Shown: positions 1 through 5,654 of the stretch, one piece after another
Numbering within the stretch: the stretch's first letter is position 1
How the letters are laid out: each line of letters begins with the position of its first letter
Assembly (NCBI GenBank): GCA_004195315.1
Contig: SDWL01000144.1
Span: 1 to 5,654 of the forward strand
DNA: 5,654 nucleotides
Direction of reading: 5' to 3'
Source: Lutibacter sp.
Lineage (GTDB): Bacteria > Bacteroidota > Bacteroidia > Flavobacteriales > Flavobacteriaceae
Notes under the pieces: generated by a model
Seen by the model: the letters and a program-made list of their open reading frames with translations, nothing else
The model's database searches: none
Told to the model about the DNA's origin: nothing
Made by a program: the position numbers and the translations under genes

Positions 1-19
1 AGATGTGTATAAGAGACAG
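1..19 (+). other. Tn5/Nextera mosaic-end adapter, left end (artefact)
   Basis: Bases 1-19 read AGATGTGTATAAGAGACAG, which is exactly the 19-base hyperactive-Tn5 mosaic end carried by Nextera-type tagmentation adapters. Its exact reverse complement closes the window at the other end. This is library sequence left on the molecule, not genomic DNA, so the tamB reading frame should not be extended into it. Confidence 0.97.
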
Positions 20-3000
20 ATTCTGAAGTTTCCACAGTTTTTACATCGCTTATTGGAATTACAAAATGAGTACCTTTTTTTGTTTTTCCAATTACATCAA
101 TTACTAATTTATCAGTTAAACCGTTAATAGTTGCATTTCCTTCAATAAACCCTGAACCGAAATACACTGAATTCTCTTCTTCAACAGTATTTAATACTAA
201 TAAATTAGCAGTATTTAAATTTAAACCAAGTTTCCAATTGTCAAAATATGAATGACTTAATGTTCCTGTTAATTTTCCCTTTGTGCTATATGTTTTATCT
301 TTTATTGCTACATCTTCAAATATAAATATTTGATCTTTTAAAGCAATAACGCTTGTTCCTTCAAAATCATAATCAACATTTATATAAGGAAAATACATTC
401 CTGCTTGATCTAAAAATAAATCGCCTTCCATAGTTGGGTTAGCTAACAAACCTGCTAAATGTGCATTTCCATAAACAAAACCTCTAATATTAGTAAATAC
501 ATCTTCACCCAATGGGCTAAAAGCATCTAATTTAAATTCTTCAAAATCTATATTTACGTCTATTATTGGGTTTTTGGGTGTAAAATCTATGTCTCCAACA
601 GCTAATAAATTTATACTCTTATCTCTTTCTAGAGATATATTAAGCGCATAATTTTGTAACGAGTTTTTTCCTTCTACAGCTACTTTTAAATTACCTTGGT
701 ATGAATTATTAATATTAAAATCTGATATTAAAAGATTTGCTGAAGGTCTAACCTGTTTTTGTAATTGATTATAATTCAGCGTTCCATTTATGACTCCTTT
801 TAATTTTAAACTGTCAATTTCGGGTGTAATACTTGAAAGTTTCACTTCATTAAAATTAAAGCGAATATCTTTTGAAATAGTATCGTTAATAACTCCATAA
901 AATTCTATTTTTTCTTTACCTGAAGTTATTAAAAAAGGGCTAATAGTATATATTTTTGTTTTACTATCTAAAACCACTTTATTTTCAAAATTATTAGCTG
1001 GATTAATTATCCAGTCGTTATTTTTAAAATTAATATTGGATTTTTGAACTCCAAAAACAGATTGATTTTCTTCATTAAAAGTATGATAAAAAGACAAATT
1101 ATAATCTTCAGTTTTTGCAACTCCCCCTCTAAATTCAGTTCTAAAATATAATGTGTCGTTTAGAGTAATATTTACCAAGTGAATATCTGAAATATCATAA
1201 TTATTGGTACTTATTTTATTTATAGAAAGTTGTGTGTTAAATAATGGGTTTTGATTGTCAATTTGCAAATTTAAGTCATCTATTATATTTTTATAAGCTT
1301 CAACTTTTGGTGATTTTATTGTTAACTTAAACAAATTATCATCAGAGTTTATAGTTCCTTTAATTGAAGAATTTGCTGAAAGGGTAATTTTCGGATAAAA
1401 AACCTCCACAATTTTATTATGAATTTTAAATCTAAAATCTAAATATTGTCCGGATGATACTTTATAAGGTTTATAATTTGAATAAATGCTACCAATTGAG
1501 TTTTGTGTTAATTTACCTAATTCCTTAAACTTAAAAATACCTTTTACATTTCCATCAATTATTTCCGAAGAATTAACTGTGATATTTCTTATACTATCTA
1601 AAAACGAAGATGTAACATTAAAATCTTTAAAGAAATAACCTCCTTTTTGATTGTTATATAACAAGTTTTTAAAGTCAATAGTACCAACTAAATCATCTAA
1701 TGAATTTCCTTTTACTTTAATTTCAATATCACCTTTCACATTAGATATGCTATCTCGTTTAAAAACATTGATCGCATTTAAATCGCAATAATCAATAACT
1801 GTTTTAAAATTAAATGTAAAAATATCTGATGAAAAATCTGCCAAACCATTAAAATTCAATTTCAAATTATCATCGTTCACCTCTACTTCACCATTAAAGT
1901 GTTTACTTTTTACAACTCCGTTTAAATTAATATCCGTAAAATTATAATTATTATATTGGTATTTAGAAATAAGTCCTTTTATAGAAGTGTTCATTTTTTC
2001 TAATGTAAACCCCTCACCGTCTACATCACCCTCAATAGAAAATTTCCCAATTAAAGGGTTGTTAGTAAATTTACCTAAATCAAAATCAATAATATTTAAA
2101 TGTCCAATATAGGATGCTTCATCAATATTATTAATATTTGTTAATTCTAAATCTGATATTGAAGTTCCTATATCTGTATTTAAAGTTAATTGAGCATTTA
2201 TTAAATTTTCTGTAAGATAAACCGCACCATTAATTGTAAACCTTCCAAATTTCTCAAAAGAAGATGGTAATGTTTTTCCTAATATATTTGGAAGCATTTT
2301 TTTTAAATGACTATAATCAGAAGTTAAATTTGTTAAATTACCATCCAACGAAAATCCATTCTCTTGGTTAAAAGAATTTTTAAAATTTAAAGTTCCATTA
2401 ATAATTGCATTCTCATCACTTGTTAATTTAAGATCATGAGTCACAAAATTGTTTAATTTTCCAGTAATTTTTGTCGTAAAATGTATTTTATCATTAACCC
2501 CTAATTCATTGTAAAACTTTTTTAAATCTATAAGAGATACATCAGCTTCTATTATATCAGCTTCTACATTTACTAAATTATTGAAATCAGAAAAATCTTC
2601 TCTTTTATAAGTAAATTTTAAATCAGTTAAAATAGATGAATTCTCGGTTTCCAATTTAGTATTTAAAAAATTCATAAATGATTTTGTATATGTAAAATCA
2701 CTTGTCAAATTTGTCACTTCAATTGAATGGTTCTCAATAAAACTTAGACCTTCTACATTTGCGAAAACATTTGGACCTTCAATTTTGAAGTTTTTAGCTC
2801 CACCATTTATATTTTCAAAAAATAAAGGATTTCTTTCAGGGAAACTAAAATCTATCACTTCAACATACCCATCATTTAATTTCAAACTTGTTGCTGTTAA
2901 TAAAAATCCTGAAGGTTTAACACGAACAATTCCATCATCAAATTTATCTACAAAAATTGTTAAAGCGTCATCTATTTCACCTTGGTAAGTATTAATATTA

Positions 3001-3299
3001 ACTATAAAATTACTCAATGAAATTTGCCCAAATTCCAGTTTACTATTTACCATATTGCGATAACTAAAAACCGAAGTCGATAAATTTTGAACAGAAATTA
3101 AAGTATCTCCATGGTGGTTAATAATTAAAATATCTTTTAGCTGTACATTTCCTAAAAAAGATAAATCTACTCTATCAACATTTATATTAACATCAAACTC
3201 ATCTTGTAAATAGCTTGTTGCTTTTTTACCCAGCTTAGTTTGAACTGCAGGTAAAGACAATGTGACACTTACTAGGGCTAATAAAAGCATTAGTATCAT
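20..3299 (-). CDS. tamB: TamB-like translocation/assembly module protein, C-terminus truncated by contig edge
   Basis: In proteobacteria TamB is an inner-membrane-anchored, periplasm-spanning beta-taco protein of the AsmA-like group that works with an outer-membrane BamA-type partner and is implicated in envelope biogenesis and phospholipid transport; Bacteroidota homologues are thought to pair with a lipoprotein-type partner (TamL). I checked the frame codon by codon: it has no stop from 3374 down to the adapter, giving 1,093 codons from the ATG at 3299. The N-terminus is a hydrophobic anchor followed by SLPAVQTKLGKKATSYL (about residues 15-31), typical of flavobacterial TamB. The rest is Asn/Asp/Ser-rich alternating beta-type sequence, including DVDGEGF (425-431) and the segment PLGEDVFTNIRGFVYGN (from 929) leading into the conserved C-terminal TamB region. 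The last native residues read VIPISDVKTVETSE. Flavobacterial homologues are, from memory, about 1,400-1,700 residues, so several hundred C-terminal residues including most of the DUF490/TamB domain are missing. The start is uncertain: basic residues KRIKKIVVRIL lie in frame just upstream of the first ATG. It is divergent from tsaD. Confidence 0.9.
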
Positions 3300-3340
3300 T
3301 AAAATTCTGACAACTATTTTTTTAATTCGTTTGATATGCG

Positions 3341-3352
3341 TTAAATTTGCAT
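3341..3352 (-). other. Out-of-frame ATG upstream of tamB: candidate true start disrupted by a 1-base offset, or a 3-codon leader
   Basis: On the minus strand an ATG at 3352-3350 opens a mini-ORF, ATG CAA ATT TAA, that ends at 3341. It is one base out of phase with the tamB frame. Adding a single base in the A/T run just after it (plus-strand 3344-3349, aaattt) would give MQNLTHIKRIKKIVVRILM running directly into tamB. That is a short basic cytoplasmic segment before the hydrophobic anchor, as expected of this family. Either one base was lost (sequencing, amplification or a real mutation), or tamB starts at the ATG at 3299 or at a rare codon such as ATT or ATC, and this is only a chance short leader. 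The sequence alone cannot decide. Confidence 0.4.
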
Positions 3353-3381
3353 TTTTACGGCAATATTCGTGCCTTTATTTG
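3347..3381 (+). promoter_or_regulatory. Possible Bacteroidota-type promoter for tsaD
   Basis: The Bacteroidota housekeeping sigma factor prefers a TTG box near -33 and TAnnTTTG near -7. Upstream of tsaD there is TTG at 3347-3349 and TTTATTTG at 3374-3381, which matches the -7 box except for T in place of A at the second position. The spacer is 24 bases, somewhat long for this consensus. The -7-like box ends 17 bases before the tsaD ATG, implying a very short leader. The region is AT-rich, so chance matches are easy; this is a weak candidate. It overlaps the uncertain 5' end of tamB on the other strand. Confidence 0.25.
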
Positions 3382-3398
3382 TCTTATTCTATTATTAA

Positions 3399-4433
3399 AT
3401 GATTAAAAATAAATCAATTTATATTCTTGGCATTGAATCGTCTTGTGATGATACAAGTGCCTCTGTTATTTGCAACGGTAAAATACTCTCAAATGTTGTA
3501 GCAAATCAAGAAATTCATGCCAAATATGGCGGTGTTGTTCCTGAATTAGCATCTCGTGCGCATCAACAAAATATAGTTCCTGTAATTCAACAAGCAATTC
3601 AGCAAGCAAATATCGACAAAAAAGACTTAAATGCCATAGCTTTTACACGCGGACCTGGATTAATGGGTTCTTTATTGGTTGGAACCTCTTTTGCTAAGTC
3701 ACTTTCACTAGCTTTAAACATTCCTTTAATTGCTGTTAACCATATGCAAGGGCACGTTTTAGCTCATTTTATTGATGATGAAAATCAACAAAAACCACCC
3801 TTTCCTTTTTTATGTTTAACCATAAGTGGTGGACATACACAAATTGTAAAAATTATTAATTATTTTACAATGGAAGTGTTGGGCGAAACATTAGATGATG
3901 CAGTTGGTGAAGCTTACGATAAATCAGCTAAAATTATTGGCTTACCATATCCTGGTGGACCTTTAGTTGATAAATATGCCAAACTTGGTAACCCAAAATC
4001 TTTTAAATTTACAAAACCTAAAGTTGATGGTTTAAACTTTAGTTTCAGCGGTTTAAAAACTGCGATTTTATATTTTATTCAGAAACAAGTAAAAGAAAAC
4101 CCTAATTTTATTGAAGAAAATTTAAATGATATTTGTGCATCTATTCAATTTACAATTGTAGAAATATTATTTGATAAAGTAAAAAAAGCTGTAAAACAAA
4201 CTGGCATTAATCATATTGCAATTGCTGGTGGTGTTAGCGCTAATTCTGAAATACGGAAAATTTTAAAATCTTTTGAAACAACATTGGGCTGGACAACCTA
4301 TATTCCAAAATTTGAATATACTACAGACAATGCTGGTATGATAGCCATTGTTGGATATCTTAAATTTTTAGAAAATAATTTTTCTAATGAATCAATTACA
4401 GCAACGGCCAGACTAAAAGTAAATGAAAATTAG
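3399..4433 (+). CDS. tsaD: tRNA N6-adenosine threonylcarbamoyltransferase TsaD
   Basis: TsaD (formerly Gcp/YgjD; Kae1 family) transfers the threonylcarbamoyl group from threonylcarbamoyl-AMP, made by TsaC/TsaC2, onto N6 of A37 in tRNAs that read ANN codons. In bacteria it acts in the cytoplasm with TsaB and TsaE. The 344-residue product has the family's usual length and is complete. Visible motifs in order: the ASKHA-fold phosphate loop region LGIESSCDDTSASV (10-23); the metal-binding HMQGH with His115 and His119; TISGGHTQIV (141-150); ETLDDAVGEAYDKSAK (163-178); LPYPGGP (182-188); FSFSGLKT (214-221); the nucleotide-binding GGVSAN (277-282); and TTDNAGMIA (308-316) with Asp310 as the third metal ligand. 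All key residues are present, so it should be active. The ATG at 3399 places the first motif at the normal distance from the N-terminus; it has no Shine-Dalgarno sequence, as is usual in Bacteroidota. The gene ends in tandem in-frame stops, TAG then TAA. It is divergent from tamB and 93 bp upstream of the porin gene. Confidence 0.98.
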   Translation: MIKNKSIYILGIESSCDDTSASVICNGKILSNVVANQEIHAKYGGVVPELASRAHQQNIVPVIQQAIQQANIDKKDLNAIAFTRGPGLMGSLLVGTSFAKSLSLALNIPLIAVNHMQGHVLAHFIDDENQQKPPFPFLCLTISGGHTQIVKIINYFTMEVLGETLDDAVGEAYDKSAKIIGLPYPGGPLVDKYAKLGNPKSFKFTKPKVDGLNFSFSGLKTAILYFIQKQVKENPNFIEENLNDICASIQFTIVEILFDKVKKAVKQTGINHIAIAGGVSANSEIRKILKSFETTLGWTTYIPKFEYTTDNAGMIAIVGYLKFLENNFSNESITATARLKVNEN

Positions 4434-4472
4434 TAACAATTTAATAACATAAAATAACATCGTAAAAATATT

Positions 4473-4488
4473 TATATTTATAATTTAG
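4473..4488 (+). promoter_or_regulatory. Weak -7-like boxes upstream of the porin gene
   Basis: Two overlapping near-matches to the Bacteroidota -7 element TAnnTTTG occur here: TATATTTA at 4473-4480 and TAATTTAG at 4481-4488, each with one mismatch. No TTG is seen at the expected -33 distance upstream, so only half of the consensus is met. The boxes lie about 40-50 bases before the porin start, a sensible distance, but in sequence this AT-rich such matches arise often by chance. Confidence 0.2.
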
Positions 4489-4498
4489 CCCCGCTAAA
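4484..4498. terminator. Small perfect hairpin TTTAGC-CCC-GCTAAA; possible weak terminator or operator
   Basis: A 6-bp perfect inverted repeat with a three-base loop (TTTAGC, CCC, GCTAAA) lies 50 bases after the tsaD stop. It is the only G/C-containing dyad in an otherwise A/T gap. On the plus strand it is followed by AAAAA-like sequence rather than a T-run, so it is not a canonical intrinsic terminator for tsaD. It could instead be a short operator near the porin promoter or part of the porin leader. The stem is short and has only two G-C pairs, so function is uncertain. Confidence 0.25.
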
Positions 4499-4526
4499 AA
4501 ATTTATTAATCAATAAGTCCTTTTAA

Positions 4527-5635
4527 ATGAAAAAACTAATACTTTCAGGAATACTTATTATTGCAAATATTATTATTATTCAAGCACAAAGCAACCAGAG
4601 TTTTAAATCTTATTGGGACAAAGGCTATCATCTTGAAAGCGAAGATGGTAATTTTAAAATGAAATTTGGAGGTAGAATTCAACATCAATGGTCTTTCTTT
4701 TCACAAGATAATGCAACCGAAAATAAATTTGGAGAATCTATTAATGGTTCAGAATTTAGGAGGATTCGTTTTTACAACTCTGGAACTATTTATAATTTTG
4801 TTAGTTATAAATTACAATTAGAATTTAGTGGCGGAACTACTACTTTAAAAGATGCTTTTATTTCAATAAATAAAATACCAGTAGTAGGAAAACTTACACT
4901 TGGTCATTTTAAAGAACCTTTTGGTTTAGATAATTTAAATAGTAGCAAGGACATGACTTTTATTGAACGTGCTTCAAATGTTGATATGACTCTGGGTAGA
5001 AATAACGGATTTATGTTGTCAAACACTGCTTTTGGAAAAAAAGCCACTTGGGCTTTTGGTGCTTTTAAAGATACTGATAAATTTGGTAAGGAAGTTTCAA
5101 ATAATTACAATTTTACTGGTAGAGTTACCGCGTTGCCAATTATAAATGATGATTTAACAAAAGTATTACATATAGGACTAGCATTCAGCCAAAGAAACCC
5201 TAACCAAAATGAATACCAACTTAAATCGAAGCCTGAAGCTAATTTATTACCTCGTTATATTGATACTGAAACTATTACACAAGTAAATAACATTCAATTA
5301 CTTGGAGCTGAAATTGCTTATGTGCATAATTCATTTTCACTTCAATCAGAATACATAAAATCTAAAGTAAACAGACAACAATCTTTTGAAAATTATAGCT
5401 TTTCGGGTTATTATTTAGAAGCAAGTTATTTTTTAACTGGAGAGCATAAAAATTATTCTAACAAAATTGGATATTTTAAACGAGTTTCTCCAAAATCTAA
5501 TTTTAATCCTCAAGGCAATGGAATTGGAGCCATAGAATTGGTTGCTAGATATTCTTCTACAGATTATTCAGATAAATCAGTTAATGGAGGAGTTTTAAAC
5601 AACTTTACAGTTGGGGCAAATTGGCATTTGAATCC
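4527..5635 (+). CDS. OprP/OprO-like porin (Porin_O_P family), C-terminus truncated by contig edge
   Basis: This is an outer-membrane beta-barrel of the phosphate-selective porin O/P family; members form channels for anions or small solutes. Its substrate cannot be read from the sequence, and no phosphate genes lie nearby. The native insert encodes 369 complete codons plus the first two bases of a proline codon. It opens with a Sec signal peptide, MKKLILSGILIIANIIIIQA, with cleavage likely after Ala20, before Gln-Ser. Family-type motifs follow: KFGGRIQHQW (46-55), the first barrel strand; LTLGHFKEPFGLDNL (123-137), the conserved GxFKxPF motif; FIERASNVDMTLGRNNG (145-161); GYYLEASYFLTGE (294-306), a hallmark of the family; ELVARYSSTDYSD (337-349); and TVGANWHLN (361-369), which usually sits just before the last strands. 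Only some tens of residues appear to be missing. The ATG at 4527 is chosen because it gives a complete signal peptide. It lies on the same strand as tsaD, 93 bp downstream, but has no functional link to it. Confidence 0.92.
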
Positions 5636-5654
5636 CTGTCTCTTATACACATCT
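5636..5654 (-). other. Tn5/Nextera mosaic-end adapter, right end (artefact)
   Basis: Bases 5636-5654 read CTGTCTCTTATACACATCT, the exact reverse complement of bases 1-19 and of the Tn5 mosaic end. The first adapter base happens to complete the third position of a proline codon in the porin frame; since all CCN codons encode proline this does not change the residue, but nothing beyond it is native. Confidence 0.97.

Larger units (their letters stand above)
4434..4526. other. AT-rich intergenic region between tsaD and porin gene
   Basis: This 93-bp gap carries no ORF or RNA gene that I can recognise. It contains a second in-frame stop for tsaD (TAA at 4434-4436), a run of A/T-only sequence, a small hairpin (4484-4498) and -7-like boxes. 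No G-rich ribosome-binding site precedes the porin ATG; the bases just before it are ttttaa. The gap is long enough for the porin to have its own promoter, but read-through from tsaD cannot be ruled out. Confidence 0.7.

Noticed and set aside
2785..2988. A 67-codon plus-strand ORF
   Set aside because: It lies wholly antisense to tamB, whose frame is unbroken here and has clear family motifs. The predicted peptide shows no recognisable motif and has the composition of a reverse-strand shadow.
20..3299. A large adhesin or novel repetitive surface protein encoded by the long minus-strand frame
   Set aside because: The repetitive Asn/Asp-rich beta pattern looks adhesin-like, but the N-terminal anchor followed by SLPAVQTKLGKK and the PLGEDVFTNIRGFVYGN region match flavobacterial TamB proteins, and there is no sorting signal or discrete tandem repeat.
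4434..4526. A small RNA or riboswitch in the tsaD-porin gap
   Set aside because: Apart from a 6-bp hairpin there is no extended base pairing or conserved core that I can recognise, and the rest is low-complexity A/T sequence.
4527..5635. Calling the porin specifically phosphate-selective (OprP)
   Set aside because: The family name comes from Pseudomonas OprP/OprO, but the residues that set phosphate selectivity cannot be assigned here and no pho/pst genes are adjacent, so only the family-level call is made.
1..5654. Terminal inverted repeats suggesting a composite transposon or linear element
   Set aside because: The repeats are exactly the 19-bp engineered Tn5 mosaic end at the extreme ends of the molecule, there is no transposase between them, and the enclosed genes are ordinary chromosomal ones cut mid-frame.

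Overview
This window is a short stretch of an AT-rich, low-GC bacterial chromosome, most likely from a member of the Flavobacteriaceae (phylum Bacteroidota). The evidence is a TamB-family protein of the flavobacterial type, an OprP/OprO-like porin with Bacteroidota-style motifs, strong A/T codon bias, and start codons without Shine-Dalgarno sequences. The placement comes from recognising protein motifs by eye; no search was run.

Layout. Bases 1-19 and 5636-5654 are not genomic: they are the two inverted copies of the 19-base Tn5/Nextera mosaic end used in tagmentation libraries. The native insert is therefore 20-5635. From left to right it holds: (i) a very long minus-strand gene (20 to 3299, reading frame open up to 3374) for a TamB-like inner-membrane-anchored beta-rich protein, with its C-terminus cut off by the left edge; (ii) a short divergent intergenic region of about 50-100 bp, depending on where tamB starts; (iii) a complete plus-strand tsaD (3399-4433), the catalytic subunit for the universal t6A37 tRNA modification; (iv) a 93-bp AT-rich gap with a small hairpin and weak promoter-like boxes; (v) a plus-strand porin gene (4527-5635) that is nearly complete, with only the last part of its barrel missing at the right edge.

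The genes do not form an obvious pathway. TsaD is a housekeeping tRNA-modification enzyme in the cytoplasm. TamB and the porin both belong to the cell envelope: TamB bridges inner and outer membrane, and the porin is an outer-membrane barrel. There is no phage, CRISPR, insertion sequence, toxin-antitoxin or RNA gene, and I see no previously undescribed system. The points most worth a second look are the adapter ends and the start of tamB. No ordinary start codon lies upstream of the basic, signal-anchor-like N-terminus, and a single-base change in a short A/T run would create a textbook start.
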